A stretch of 64,000 nt of DNA from an uncultured Collinsella sp. (GCA_937950325.1 CALFDJ010000061.1:1-64000), one strand, 5' to 3'. Counted from the first letter of the stretch, positions 1 through 9,199 are shown. A program made the numbers and translations. Notes: generated from the letters alone by a model not told the origin.

Positions 1-146
1 TGTGCAATCGCAAGAAGATGACGGGGCGGAATGTCAATCCTGGTCTAACAGAGCCTTAAATAATCATTGTGTACCGAATGATTATTTAATCCCCGTCCCA
101 GAAAAATCATCCTCGAAGTAGCTAAAAGAGCCTCGTCCCAAATGAG
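1..146. other. Window edge, no gene assigned
   Basis: Two plus-strand frames run in from the edge without a start. One stops at 55-57 and the other at 119-121, and either could be the tail of a gene lying outside the window. Neither tail (18 or 39 residues) is recognisable. The right part carries a repeat (117-150). The stretch is more AT-rich than its surroundings, which fits non-coding DNA. Confidence 0.3.
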
Positions 147-150
147 CTAG
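117..150 (-). repeat. TTTGGGACGRGGCT-type interspersed repeat, copy 1
   Basis: Read on the minus strand this contains TTTGGGACGAGGCTCTTTTA followed by GCTACT. The same block recurs at 38434-38467 and, as a long palindrome, at 25629-25718. It lies just downstream of the LysR gene. A second related GGGACGGGG box is visible at about 100-108. Confidence 0.6.
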
Positions 151-1025
151 TTGAGGAGTTGTGCCATGGCGTTGACGAATTTTTGGACTTGGAGGGTGGG
201 CTCGAGCGGGTAGTGCAGAAAGACCGGCACCTCTCGCCCGCACAGGAACGGCACGCCCACAAAGGCCGGGTGCACCCCCGACCATGCGCCGCAGGTGAGC
301 ACCGCGTCGCCCTTTTCCTCTGCCTCGTTAAAGAGCGCAAAGTCGAAGCTGTCCACGTCGATCACGTCAACGCCGCCGTCGGCCAGAAGGTCGATGCGCA
401 GGCTGTCCATTGCGTCGTTGCCGTGACGGAGCACGCGCAGGCGCATGCCCTCCAGGTCGGCAACCGTAATGCGTGTCTTGCGCGCCAGCGGGCTCGTGCG
501 CGGCAGGTCGATATAAAACGGTACGTTGACGATGCGGAGCTTTTGGCAGGCGTCACCCCAGCGCGGGGTCGAAAAACTCGACTGCACCACATCCACCTCG
601 CGACCGAGGCTGCGCATGACGGATTCGCGTTCGTCGTAGAGGTCGCTTACCGGCACGATCTCAAATCGAAGCGACGGTTCCAGATCGTGGATGCTCGACC
701 ACATCGACAGCGTTTGGCGTCCCGGGCACATCATCGACACACCCAGACGCACGGCACCGCCATCGCCCGCCGCGCGGCGGGCACGGCGCAGCGCGTCCTC
801 GGACTGCCGCATGATCGAGCGCGCGTCGTCCACCAGCAGAGCGCCCGCCGGCGTCACCTTAACACCCGAATGCGAGCGCTCGAACAACGTGATACCAAAC
901 TCGGCCTCAAATCCCGACACCTGTTTGACGAGCGCCGGGGTCGACACGCGCAATTTTGCCGCCGCCCGTGAGAAGCTTCCCAGCTCCGCGGCGGCCAATA
1001 TGGCCTCGAGACGTCGATCGTACAC
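147..1025 (-). CDS. LysR family transcriptional regulator
   Basis: DNA-binding activator or repressor of the LTTR type. An N-terminal winged helix-turn-helix (about residues 1-60, with the run LGSFSRAAAKLRVS and LFERS) is followed by a periplasmic-binding-protein-like effector domain to residue 292, the normal length for the family. I chose the GTG at 1025 because AGGAG sits six bases upstream; the ATG at 1058 has no ribosome binding site. The gene is divergent from the SDR-MFS-Gfo/Idh cluster, the classical arrangement for a regulator and its target. The inducer cannot be read from the sequence. Confidence 0.9.
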   Translation of the reverse strand: MYDRRLEAILAAAELGSFSRAAAKLRVSTPALVKQVSGFEAEFGITLFERSHSGVKVTPAGALLVDDARSIMRQSEDALRRARRAAGDGGAVRLGVSMMCPGRQTLSMWSSIHDLEPSLRFEIVPVSDLYDERESVMRSLGREVDVVQSSFSTPRWGDACQKLRIVNVPFYIDLPRTSPLARKTRITVADLEGMRLRVLRHGNDAMDSLRIDLLADGGVDVIDVDSFDFALFNEAEEKGDAVLTCGAWSGVHPAFVGVPFLCGREVPVFLHYPLEPTLQVQKFVNAMAQLLN

Positions 1026-1258
1026 GTCAATCTCCTGTTTTCGCGCCTGTGACCGCATGGTGCCACAGGGGGTTATTTTCGCAGGTCACGCGCTCGGTTA
1101 AGCATAAACTACATTGCACAGCGTAAACCTACGGTTAACGCCATTCTAACAAATATGCAATTCACCTGCACAAATGCAAAGCATACGATAACCAGCGAAA
1201 ACCACGTGGGTCGGTTAATGGGAGCGACCCACCGGGAGGCACAAGAAGGGAAGTTCCT
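1026..1258. promoter_or_regulatory. Divergent LysR/SDR promoter region
   Basis: About 230 bp between the LysR gene and the SDR gene, AT-richer than the genes. It holds several LTTR-like T-N11-A candidates, for example TTGCACAGCGTAA near 1112. AAGGGAA precedes the SDR start. No clean -35/-10 pair could be fixed. Confidence 0.45.
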
Positions 1259-2140
1259 ATGAGCAATTGGCTTAAGCTCGAGGGCGATGTCTGCGCCGTG
1301 ACTGGCGCGCTCGGCGGTATGGGCGTCGAGATTTGCCGCGAGTTCGCCCGCAACGGCGCCAACGTCGTCCTGCTCGACCTGGACGAGGAAAAGGTCAAGG
1401 CCGCAGCCGCTGACCTCGCTGCCGAGTTTGGCATCCACGTCGAGGGTTACAAGATGAACGCCACCGACGAGGCCGAGGTTCAGGCTGCCGTCGACGCCAC
1501 CATCGCCGACTTCGGCCGCGTCGACGTTCTCGTCAACACCGCCGGCATCCTGCGCTTCGCCGCCATGGAAGACCTGCCGCTGAGCGACTGGGAGCAGGTG
1601 CTCAACGTCAACCTCACCGGCTACTTCATCACCTCGCAGCGATTTGGTCGCGAGATGATCAAGGCCGGTCAGGGCCGCCTGGTGCACATCTCGACCGTCG
1701 CCAGCCACTCCCCCGAGACGTTCTCGGGCGTGTACAGCTCCACCAAGGCGGGCGTCAACATGATGTCCAAGATGCTCGCCGCCGAGTGGGGCCCCTACGG
1801 CGTGCGCTCCAACTGCGTCGAGCCCTGCTTCGTTAAGACCCCGATGTCGGCCAACTTCTACGCCGACCCCGAGGTCGAAAAGAGCCGCAGCCGCCTGATC
1901 GCCACGCGCCGCATCGGCGAGGTCAGCGATATCGCCAACGCCGTCATGTTTCTGGCGTCCAAGCGCTCGGACTTTACCACCGGCGACGCCATCAGGGTCG
2001 ACGGCGGCTTCTCCAACATGATGGGCGACCTCACCGCCAAGCCCGGCGGCCGTCGCGCCTATGCCGACAACTACCTCAAGAACAAGGGGGTCGAGCTCTG
2101 GTCCGATGAGTCCGGCGTCGCCAAGCCGACTGACCAGTAA
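1259..2140 (+). CDS. SDR family NAD(P)-dependent oxidoreductase
   Basis: Short-chain dehydrogenase of 293 aa, cytosolic. The cofactor motif TGALGGMG lies at residues 15-22, an NTAG variant of the NNAG motif at 93-96, the catalytic Ser near 145, and YSSTK giving Tyr159 and Lys163. The family oxidises or reduces alcohols on sugars, polyols or steroids; the substrate is not determined here. The C-terminus is about 40 residues longer than in minimal SDRs. It is the first gene of a probable operon with an MFS carrier and a Gfo/Idh/MocA enzyme, which suggests uptake and oxidation of a sugar acid or polyol (inference). Confidence 0.9.
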   Translation: MSNWLKLEGDVCAVTGALGGMGVEICREFARNGANVVLLDLDEEKVKAAAADLAAEFGIHVEGYKMNATDEAEVQAAVDATIADFGRVDVLVNTAGILRFAAMEDLPLSDWEQVLNVNLTGYFITSQRFGREMIKAGQGRLVHISTVASHSPETFSGVYSSTKAGVNMMSKMLAAEWGPYGVRSNCVEPCFVKTPMSANFYADPEVEKSRSRLIATRRIGEVSDIANAVMFLASKRSDFTTGDAIRVDGGFSNMMGDLTAKPGGRRAYADNYLKNKGVELWSDESGVAKPTDQ

Positions 2141-2206
2141 ACCAACCTGACAGGGAGGCGCCGCGAACACGCCCGCTCCTCCCCCGTATCGATTAGAAAG
2201 AGTCCA

Positions 2207-3463
2207 ATGGCTTCCACCAACTCCAACAAGGGTCGCGCCGTCGTGCTTTCCGCCGCGTGCGTCACCATGTTCTTCATCAGCTCCATCGCGCTGTATTCCG
2301 TCGTGAGCAAGAACCTGCTCGCCGTCTACCCCGAGTGGTCGAGCGCCCTTACCTGGGCCTTCCCGGTCTTTCAGACCATCATGGCCGTGACGGGCATCTT
2401 CGCCGGCCGCATCTCCGACAAGATCGGCCCGCGCAACGTCGTGATCGCCGCCGCCGTGTGCTACGGCCTGGGCTGGTTCATGTCCGGCACCGTCACCGAG
2501 CCGTGGCAGTTCTACCTGTGGTTCTCGCTCGTCGCCGCCATCGGCAACGGCCTGGGCTACAACCCGGCGCTCACCACCGGCCAAAAGTGGTTCATCGACA
2601 AGAAGGGTCTCGCCTCCGGCATTACGCTCGCCGCTTCGACCGCCGGCCCCGCCGTGCTGTCCCCGGTGCTCGCCTCGCTGCTCATCCCGAGCCTGGGCAT
2701 CTTTGGCGCCCTTAAAGCGCTCGGCGTCATCTTCTTTGTGATGATCGCCGCCTCCGCCCTGTTCCTGAAGGCCCCCGAGGCCGGTTGGCTGCCCGAGGGC
2801 TTCGAGGCCCCCAAGGGTGGCGCACATGCCGGCACCTTCGGTGACCTCACCCCGGGCGAGATGGTCAAGACCCCGCGCTTCTGGGTCCTCATCGTCACCT
2901 TCGCCTTTGCCGCCACCGCGGGCACCCTGCTCGTGGGCAAGGTTGCCTCCATCGCTGCCGTCCAGCTCTTCGCCGATCCCACGAGCGCCGCGGCCGTCGC
3001 CCTCGGCGGTGTGGTGGTCTCCGTCAACACCTGCGCCAACCTGGTCGGCCGCCTGTCCTTTGGCCAAATCATCGACAAGCTCGGCGCCTATAAGTCGCTG
3101 CTCATCAGCCTTGTCGTCACCATCGTCGCCCTCGTCATCATGTCGATGAGCTTTACGCAGAGCATGTTCTTTGTGGCGCTCGCCCTGCTCGGCTTTAGCT
3201 TTGGCGCCCTGCTCGTCATCTACCCGCCGCTCACCGGTGGCGCCTTTGGCACCAGCAACATCGGCGTCAACTACGGCATCATGTTTTTGGGTTATGCCGC
3301 TTCCACCTGGATCAGCCAGCCCATCACCGCCGTGCTGTATCACGCCGAGGCCGGCAGCGCCGCCTACCAGCAGTCCTTCTACGGCGCCATTGTGATCGCC
3401 GCCATCGCCGTCGTGCTCACCGTCTACATGATGGTCTCCGACAGCAAGAAGAAGTCCGCCTAG
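2207..3463 (+). CDS. MFS transporter, OFA (oxalate/formate antiporter)-like
   Basis: Major facilitator protein of 418 aa with about twelve hydrophobic segments and an MFS loop after TM2 (GRISDKIGPRNV). Overall it resembles OFA-subfamily monocarboxylate carriers. It starts 66 bp after the SDR stop, behind a GAAAGAG sequence. It probably imports the substrate oxidised by its neighbours; which compound is unknown. Confidence 0.85.
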   Translation: MASTNSNKGRAVVLSAACVTMFFISSIALYSVVSKNLLAVYPEWSSALTWAFPVFQTIMAVTGIFAGRISDKIGPRNVVIAAAVCYGLGWFMSGTVTEPWQFYLWFSLVAAIGNGLGYNPALTTGQKWFIDKKGLASGITLAASTAGPAVLSPVLASLLIPSLGIFGALKALGVIFFVMIAASALFLKAPEAGWLPEGFEAPKGGAHAGTFGDLTPGEMVKTPRFWVLIVTFAFAATAGTLLVGKVASIAAVQLFADPTSAAAVALGGVVVSVNTCANLVGRLSFGQIIDKLGAYKSLLISLVVTIVALVIMSMSFTQSMFFVALALLGFSFGALLVIYPPLTGGAFGTSNIGVNYGIMFLGYAASTWISQPITAVLYHAEAGSAAYQQSFYGAIVIAAIAVVLTVYMMVSDSKKKSA

Positions 3464-3470
3464 TTTTACC

Positions 3471-3503
3471 GATGCGACAAAGGGACAGCCCCTTTGTCGC
3501 ATT
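3471..3503. repeat. GGGACAG palindrome (TGTGACAAAG type), copy 1
   Basis: Perfect-armed hairpin ATGCGACAAAGGG with CCCCTTTGTCGCAT around ACAG, between the MFS and Gfo/Idh genes. It is a variant of the elements at 16721-16755 and 32863-32893; the arm change GTGACA to GCGACA occurs on both sides, so pairing is kept. Confidence 0.8.
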
Positions 3504-3532
3504 CCACCGGCCACCAGTATTAAGGAGTCGAA

Positions 3533-4573
3533 ATGTCTGAGCTCAACCCCGTCCGCATTGCCGTTATCGGCGCCGGCGCCATGGGCCGCAACCACATCCG
3601 CTTTGTCACCGAGGAGCCCGAGGCCGAGCTCGTCGCCATCGCCGACGCCTTTGAGGGCGCCCGCGCCACGGCCGAGGCCGCCGGCGTGCCGTTTTACACC
3701 GATCCCGCCCAGATGATGGACGAGGTCAAGCCCGAGGCCGTCATTATCGCCACCCCCAACGACCTGCACCTGGGCGTTGCTCGCGAGGCTGTGAAGCGCA
3801 ATATTGTGCCGCTGGTCGAAAAGCCGATCTCCAACGATCTTGAGGATGCCCAGGCCTTCGCCGCCGAGGCCGAGACCGCCGGCGTGCCCGTGCTCGTGGG
3901 TCAGCACCGTCGCCACAACCCCTTCGTCAACAAGGCCAAGGAGATCATCGAGTCCGGCGAGCTGGGCAAGCTCACCGTATCGAGCTTCCACTACATGATC
4001 TATAAGAATGACGAGTACTTCGACGTCGAGTGGCGCCGCAAGAAGGGTGCCGGCCCGATCCTGGTCAACCTGGTGCACGACGTCGACCTGCTCCGTTACC
4101 TGCTGGGCGAGCCCGTTGCCGTCCAGGGTATGCAGTCCAGCGCCGCCCGCGGTTTTGAGACCGAGGACTCCGCCGTGGTTAACGTCCGTTTTGCCGATGG
4201 CGCGCTTGCGAGCATGACCATCTCCGACGCCACCGCCAGCCCCTGGAACTGGGAGGCCACCGCTCGCGAGGATCCGCAGTACCGCCCCTTCGACGCCGAC
4301 GCCTACTTTATCGGCGGCACCAAGGGTGCCCTTTCGCTGCCCCGCCTGCACCAGTTCTCCTACGACGGCGCCTCCAACTGGCACAAGCCGCTGCAGATGG
4401 AGATTCCGGCCGTCGACCCGGCGCTGCCGCACAAGATGCAGCTCAAGCATTTTGTGAAGGTTGTCCGCCGCGAGGTCGAGCCCGTCGTGACCCCCGCCGA
4501 CAACGTTAAGACGCTCACGCTTCTTAACGCCATCAAGGAGGCCGCCGAGACCGGCCAGCTCGTCGAGCTGTAA
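3533..4573 (+). CDS. Gfo/Idh/MocA family oxidoreductase
   Basis: NAD(P)-dependent dehydrogenase of 346 aa. The Rossmann motif GAGAMGRNH lies at residues 13-21, the family hallmark EKP at 96-98 (catalytic Lys97) and HDVDLLRYL from His182. Members oxidise or isomerise sugars, inositols and related polyols. It starts behind AAGGAG and is separated from the MFS gene only by a palindromic repeat. With the SDR it could carry out two successive redox steps on a carbohydrate taken up by the MFS protein (inference). A terminator follows at 4647. Confidence 0.9.
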   Translation: MSELNPVRIAVIGAGAMGRNHIRFVTEEPEAELVAIADAFEGARATAEAAGVPFYTDPAQMMDEVKPEAVIIATPNDLHLGVAREAVKRNIVPLVEKPISNDLEDAQAFAAEAETAGVPVLVGQHRRHNPFVNKAKEIIESGELGKLTVSSFHYMIYKNDEYFDVEWRRKKGAGPILVNLVHDVDLLRYLLGEPVAVQGMQSSAARGFETEDSAVVNVRFADGALASMTISDATASPWNWEATAREDPQYRPFDADAYFIGGTKGALSLPRLHQFSYDGASNWHKPLQMEIPAVDPALPHKMQLKHFVKVVRREVEPVVTPADNVKTLTLLNAIKEAAETGQLVEL

Positions 4574-4646
4574 CGCCTTAAGAGCGGCCGCGGCAGAAAC
4601 CCCATGCCGAGTCCCTCGGTCCGCCACCAATAAGCCCCTCTTCTTT

Positions 4647-4681
4647 GCCCCGCGAGCAGCCTCCTGTCCGCGGGGCTTTTT
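4647..4681 (+). terminator. Rho-independent terminator of the SDR-MFS-Gfo/Idh cluster
   Basis: Stem GCCCCGCG with CGCGGGGC, followed directly by five T residues, 74 bp after the Gfo/Idh stop. Confidence 0.85.
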
Positions 4682-4741
4682 GCTACCTTGCCGACGATTT
4701 TTCTGGGGCGGGGGCCTTTTTGCACCTCGACTTGGTTCGTT

Positions 4742-4900
4742 CGCCACGAAATGGGCCTATCTACCACGTTTAACCGATTACCCTCAACCATGCCTAATTT
4801 CGCGAAATTAAAACCGCAGGTAGACGGCTTATGTATTTTCGGAAAACCGGGGGATGGTCGACCCATACAGTTCAAACGTAGTAGATAGGCTGTTTTCATG
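4742..4900 (-). repeat. Large imperfect palindromic repeat, copy 1
   Basis: The ends are inverted: GGGCCTATCTACCACGTTTA on the left, and AAACGTAGTAGATAGG on the right. On the minus strand the interior reads TCTACCTGCGGTTTTAATTT and then GGCATGGTTGAGGGTAATCG. The copy at 25744-25890 has the same order of blocks in the opposite orientation, with roughly 70% identity by eye. It fills most of the gap before tex. No coding potential. Confidence 0.7.
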
Positions 4901-4984
4901 GCGCAGGCCCAAAACAGTCTTTTGGGACGGGTGGTATCCTTGGTAGCCCTGTGCTGCAAACGCACCTTAAACGCAAGGAGTTTC

Positions 4985-7132
4985 ATGGATCTTATCGCCC
5001 AGCTCGCGCGCGAGCTCAACCTTAAGGCCGTCAATGTCGAGGCAGCCGTCAAGCTCATCGACGAGGGCAACACCATCCCCTTTATCTCGCGCTACCGCAA
5101 GGAAGCCACGGGCGGCATGGACGACGTCGCCCTGCGCGCCCTCGACGAGCGCCTGTCCTACCTGCGCAATCTTGAGCAGCGCAAAGAGGACGTCATTCTG
5201 CTCATCGACGCCCAGGGCAAGCTCACGCCCGAACTCGAGCAGCAGATTCGCGAGGCCACGCAGCTCCAGCGTGTCGAGGACCTCTACAAGCCCTACCGTA
5301 AAAAGCGCATGACCCGCGCGCAGAAGGCCCGCGAGGCCGGCCTGGAGCCGCTCGCCAACATGATCATCATGCAGGCCTCGGCCAAGGGCAGCGCACTCGA
5401 CGCCGCCGCGGCATACGTCAATGAGGAGGCCGGCTTTAACACGCCCGAGAAGGCGCTCGCCGGTGCCGCCGACATCGTGGCCGAGACGGTAGCCGAGGAC
5501 CCGGAGAACGTCGCCGACCTGCGCGCCTTTACGCAAAACACCGCCGACATCGTCGTCGAGGCCACCGACCCCGCCGAGAAGACTCCCTACGAGCCCTACT
5601 ACAACTTCGGCGAGCCGCTGCGCCGTATACCCAACCACCGCGTGCTGGCTATCGACCGCGGTGAGCGCGAGGGCAAGCTCCGCGTGCGCGTGAACGTCGA
5701 CGGCACTGCTGCCACGGCACGCCTCGGCAGCCGCTGGCCCCGTCGCCAGGGCGTGTTTGCGCCCGTCTTTGACGCCGCTATCGCCGACGGCTACAAGCGC
5801 CTCATGGCCCCCTCGCTGGAGCGCGAGGCCCGCGCCAAACTCACTGTCCGTGCACAGACCGAGGCCATCAACGTCTTTGCCAAGAATCTCGAGGGCCTGC
5901 TCTCGGCACGCCCCGTCCGTGGCGCCCGCGTGCTCGCGCTCGACCCGGGCTACCGCACCGGCTGCAAGGTCGCCGTCATGGACGAGACCGGCAAGCTACT
6001 CGACCACGGCGTGGTCTACCCCACCAAGCCGCGCCACGACGTCGCCGGCACCAAGCGCGAGCTCGCTCGCCTCGTCAAAAAGGACGGTGTCAACACCATC
6101 GTCATCGGCAACGGCACCGCCAGTCGCGAGACTGAGGAAGTCGTCTCGGAGTTCATTGCCGAGCAGGCGCCCGGGCTGCGATACACCATCGTCAACGAGG
6201 CCGGCGCGTCGGTGTACTCCGCCTCCGAGCTCGCAAGCCAGGAGTATCCCGACCTGGACGTCACCGTGCGCGGTGCCATGAGCCTGGGCCGTCGCCTGCA
6301 GGACCCGCTGGCAGAGCTCGTCAAGATTCCGCCCCAGTCCATCGGCGTGGGCCAATACCAGCACGACCTTGACCAGGCCGAGCTCTCGCGCACCCTGGGC
6401 CACGTGGTGGAGGACGTCGTCAACCGCGTGGGCGTCGACGTGAACACCGCGAGTGCGAGCCTGCTGGGATACGTTTCGGGCATTACGCCGAGCGTAGCCA
6501 AGAACATCGTGGCCTACCGCGAGGAAAACGGCGCCTTTACCGATCGCCGCCAGCTTAAGAAGGTCCCCAAACTGGGGCCCAAGGCATACCTCAACGCCGC
6601 GGGCTTCCTGCGCATCAGCGGCGGTAAGAACCCGCTCGACGCGACGAGCGTCCACCCCGAAAGCTACGAGGTGGCCACGGCCGTCCTGGAGCGCGCCGGC
6701 GTTAAAGCCAGCGAGCTCAGCCGTGGCGGCGTGCCCGACATCGAGCGCCGCCTGGGCAGCATCTCGGCGCTGGCAAGCGACCTGGGCTGCGGTACCCTCA
6801 CGCTCATCGACATCGTCAACGAGCTCAAAAAGCCCGGCCGCGACCCGCGCGACGACGCGCCCGAGGTGGTCTTTAGCCGCTCGGCGCTTTCCATCGACGA
6901 CCTGGAGCCCGGCATGGAACTCAAGGGCACGGTGCGCAACGTTGTGGACTTTGGCGCCTTCGTCGACGTGGGCGTGCACCAGGACGGCCTCGTACACATC
7001 TCCAAGCTGGCCAACCGCTTTGTCAAGCACCCGAGCGACGTGGTGCGCGTCGGTGACACGGTCAAGGTGTGGGTCGAAAAGGTCGATCGCGACCGCAAGA
7101 AGATCTCGCTCACCATGGTACAGGGCAAGTAA
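4985..7132 (+). CDS. tex: Tex family RNA-binding transcription accessory protein
   Basis: Cytosolic nucleic-acid-binding protein of 715 aa, the normal size for Tex. It has an N-terminal helical region, a YqgF/RuvC-like fold around residues 320-440 (ALDPGYRTGCKVAV), helix-hairpin-helix repeats (NRVGVDVNTASASLLGYVSG) and a C-terminal S1 domain (ELKGTVRNVVDFGAFVDVGV). The ATG at 4985 follows AAGGAG with good spacing; an in-frame upstream ATG at 4898 lies inside a repeat and has no ribosome binding site. Tex affects transcription and RNA turnover in other bacteria. Confidence 0.95.
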   Translation: MDLIAQLARELNLKAVNVEAAVKLIDEGNTIPFISRYRKEATGGMDDVALRALDERLSYLRNLEQRKEDVILLIDAQGKLTPELEQQIREATQLQRVEDLYKPYRKKRMTRAQKAREAGLEPLANMIIMQASAKGSALDAAAAYVNEEAGFNTPEKALAGAADIVAETVAEDPENVADLRAFTQNTADIVVEATDPAEKTPYEPYYNFGEPLRRIPNHRVLAIDRGEREGKLRVRVNVDGTAATARLGSRWPRRQGVFAPVFDAAIADGYKRLMAPSLEREARAKLTVRAQTEAINVFAKNLEGLLSARPVRGARVLALDPGYRTGCKVAVMDETGKLLDHGVVYPTKPRHDVAGTKRELARLVKKDGVNTIVIGNGTASRETEEVVSEFIAEQAPGLRYTIVNEAGASVYSASELASQEYPDLDVTVRGAMSLGRRLQDPLAELVKIPPQSIGVGQYQHDLDQAELSRTLGHVVEDVVNRVGVDVNTASASLLGYVSGITPSVAKNIVAYREENGAFTDRRQLKKVPKLGPKAYLNAAGFLRISGGKNPLDATSVHPESYEVATAVLERAGVKASELSRGGVPDIERRLGSISALASDLGCGTLTLIDIVNELKKPGRDPRDDAPEVVFSRSALSIDDLEPGMELKGTVRNVVDFGAFVDVGVHQDGLVHISKLANRFVKHPSDVVRVGDTVKVWVEKVDRDRKKISLTMVQGK

Positions 7133-7170
7133 CAGCAAAGGACGAACCACCGCTGTCCATCGTCGAACTT

Positions 7171-7202
7171 GCAAGTTTTTCTCACCCAATGGGAAAACTT
7201 GC
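7171..7202. repeat. Imperfect hairpin after tex
   Basis: GCAAGTTTTTCTC pairs with GGGAAAACTTGC across a 7-nt loop. It has no T run on the plus side, so a terminator role for tex is only possible, not shown. Confidence 0.4.
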
Positions 7203-7214
7203 AGATACCGCAAC

Positions 7215-7249
7215 AAAAATGGTGCCGCCCCATCAAAGAGGCAGCACCA
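7215..7249 (-). terminator. Rho-independent terminator of the transaldolase gene
   Basis: On the minus strand GGTGCTGCC pairs with GGCGGCACC and is followed by TTTTTG. It lies 150 bp beyond the transaldolase stop, past the palindrome at 7297-7368. Confidence 0.7.
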
Positions 7250-7296
7250 GCTAAGTCTTATTCAGCTCAGAACCTACTGGCAAGCTCGTACCGGCA

Positions 7297-7368
7297 GCCC
7301 CGGCCTTTCCTTTGCCTAGCGCGACCCTCGCGGAGCGCGTGAGCGATAGGGAAAGGAAAGGCCGGGGC
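7297..7368. repeat. 72-bp palindrome with 26-bp arms
   Basis: Arms GCCCCGGCCTTTCCTTT at 7297 and AAAGGAAAGGCCGGGGC ending at 7368 are exact complements. They extend inward through CCTAGCGC and GCGATAGG with minor mismatches. The 20-nt centre contains CTCGCGGAGCGCG. It lies between the converging tex and transaldolase genes. The GC-rich arms look too long for an ordinary terminator and there is no T run. Confidence 0.75.
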
Positions 7369-7398
7369 GAACAGCCCACGGTACAGTCGGTGTTCGCG

Positions 7399-8103
7399 CT
7401 ACGGCAGAATATGGAAGCCCAAAGCGGCGATATCCTTGGCAAAGCCGCGCACGGTGTCGAGCGAGACCTCGTACGGGTCACGGCCGATGTTCTTGCGCTT
7501 GGCCAGGATGCCGTTGGGCACCGTGATGATCTGGCAACCGCAGGCCTCGGCCTGGTAAATATTGATGAGCTCGCGCGTGGACGCCCACAGGACCTCACAG
7601 TTGGGCTTGGCGGCGGCCTTCTTGACCGACTCCGTCACAAACGGAATGGGGTCGACGCCGGTATCGGCGATACGGCCGGCAAAGAGCGAGATGATGGACG
7701 GCGTCTCGGCGTCAACGGCCTCGACCATCTCGTCGACCTGCTCGGGCGTAAAGATAGTGGTGACGTTGACCTTGATGCCATCGGCCGAAAGCTTGCGGAC
7801 CAGCTCGGCGGTGGACTCGCCCTTGGTGGTCACGCACGGAATCTTGACGTAGACGTTCTCGGCCCAGGTAGCGATCTCGCGCGCCTCGACCTCCATGGTC
7901 TCGACGTCGTCGGCAAAGACCTCAAACGAGACGGACACATCGGTGATGTGGGCCAGGACCTCCTTGGCAAACGCGCGGTAATCCGTCACGCCGCCCTTCT
8001 TCATAAGGGACGGGTTGGTCGTGAAACCCTGAACGTTGCCGTTCTCGTACATGTCGAGCATGCCCTCGAGGTTTGCACCGTCAGCGAACACCTTGATTGC
8101 CAT
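7399..8103 (-). CDS. Short transaldolase / fructose-6-phosphate aldolase family protein
   Basis: Class I aldolase of 234 aa. GFTTNPSL at residues 26-33 and the Schiff-base lysine in YVKIPC (Lys87) are both present. The family moves dihydroxyacetone units in the pentose phosphate pathway (transaldolase) or splits fructose 6-phosphate; the short length fits the TalC/FSA-type group, and sequence alone does not separate the two activities. The start at 8103 follows AAAGGAA; an upstream in-frame start at 8127 lacks a binding site. It stands alone with its own terminator. Confidence 0.88.
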   Translation of the reverse strand: MAIKVFADGANLEGMLDMYENGNVQGFTTNPSLMKKGGVTDYRAFAKEVLAHITDVSVSFEVFADDVETMEVEAREIATWAENVYVKIPCVTTKGESTAELVRKLSADGIKVNVTTIFTPEQVDEMVEAVDAETPSIISLFAGRIADTGVDPIPFVTESVKKAAAKPNCEVLWASTRELINIYQAEACGCQIITVPNGILAKRKNIGRDPYEVSLDTVRGFAKDIAALGFHILP

Positions 8104-8296
8104 CTGCCTGATTCCTTTCGCTTGCACATGGGCGTTAAACTGCTAAACACTTTACCTACGTTTATCAAGGCGTGAACTGCGGTTTTTTATCTTCTCGGCG
8201 AACGGTATAAACACCTCAGTGTTTGGATTGATAAATCGATTGAGCATGCAAAAGCAAAGAGTCGCAGTTTGAGCAAACGTCAGAACGCGAGAGTCA

Positions 8297-9124
8297 TTAG
8301 ATGAGGCCGAAATGCTGCATCGCTGTGACGGTGCCGTCGTGTGCGACATCGTCGGTCACGTAGTCGGCGACCGCCTTGACCTCAGGCATGGCGTTGCCCA
8401 TGGCGACAGCCGTCTCGACGGCAGCGAGCATGCCAAGGTCGTTGCCCGAATCACCGAAGCCAAAGGTGCGCGCATTTCCCTCGCGGCCCAGATACGCCAG
8501 TGCTCGCGCCACGCCCACGCCCTTGTCAATGCCCTTGGGGCTCAGCTCGCGATTCTGACCACCGGTGTTGCACAGCTCAAACTCGCGATCGATAAAGCCA
8601 TCATCGTTGGCTACGCGAGCCAGGTCGCTCGCGACGATGCCTACCTTGCCCACGCGCAGACTGCCGTCGACGCGCATCTCCTCGGTGCTGTGCGCCACAG
8701 AAGTGCCAATCAGAGACGACTGCTCAACACCCGCGGGTTCCAGGGCAAAAGTAGCCACGTTGGTCTCGAAAAAGGCCTCAATCCCTGCCGCGGCCATACG
8801 GCGAGCGAGCTCCGCAACAATGTCTTCGTCAAAGCAGTCCTCGTGCACCACGCGGCCCTCGACCTCGAGCGTGGCGCCTGCCATGGCAACGATGCCCGCG
8901 GGGTCGAGCGCACGCAAGCTGTCCGCGATGAGCCACAGGGGGCGGCCCGTGCAGATAAATGCCTTGTGCCCTGCATCGCGCAGTGCACGGAACGCCTCAA
9001 CCACCGTCTGCGAGGGACGAACCGCCGAAAAGTCCTTATCGGTCATATCGTCGGGATCGAACGACGTCAGCGTGCCGTCCACGTCAAAAAAGAGCACGGC
9101 GGAATCGGGGCACGCATCAATCAT
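8297..9124 (-). CDS. HAD family hydrolase (Cof/IIB type)
   Basis: Sugar-phosphate-phosphatase-like protein of 275 aa. HAD motif I DVDGT is at residues 14-18 (nucleophile Asp14), motif II is in FICTGRP, and the C-terminal GFGDSGNDLGML supplies the metal-binding acids. The inserted cap suits the Cof subfamily that dephosphorylates small phosphorylated metabolites. AAAGGAA precedes the ATG. It is divergent from the rRNA methyltransferase gene, 75 bp away. Confidence 0.88.
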   Translation of the reverse strand: MIDACPDSAVLFFDVDGTLTSFDPDDMTDKDFSAVRPSQTVVEAFRALRDAGHKAFICTGRPLWLIADSLRALDPAGIVAMAGATLEVEGRVVHEDCFDEDIVAELARRMAAAGIEAFFETNVATFALEPAGVEQSSLIGTSVAHSTEEMRVDGSLRVGKVGIVASDLARVANDDGFIDREFELCNTGGQNRELSPKGIDKGVGVARALAYLGREGNARTFGFGDSGNDLGMLAAVETAVAMGNAMPEVKAVADYVTDDVAHDGTVTAMQHFGLI

Positions 9125-9199
9125 ATGGGTTCCTTTCGGGGGCGAGAGTAAACGAAGTATCCATCATATAATGGAGCGACGCAACCAGAGAGGTCACCC

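Noticed and set aside
1109..4747. Minus-strand open frame of 1212 codons across the SDR-MFS-Gfo/Idh cluster
   Set aside because: It is the high-GC shadow of three well-supported plus-strand genes and its translation is low-complexity Gly/Asp/His-rich.
4898..4984. Upstream ATG extending Tex by 29 residues
   Set aside because: It has no ribosome binding site and lies in a repeat, while AAGGAG fits the ATG at 4985.
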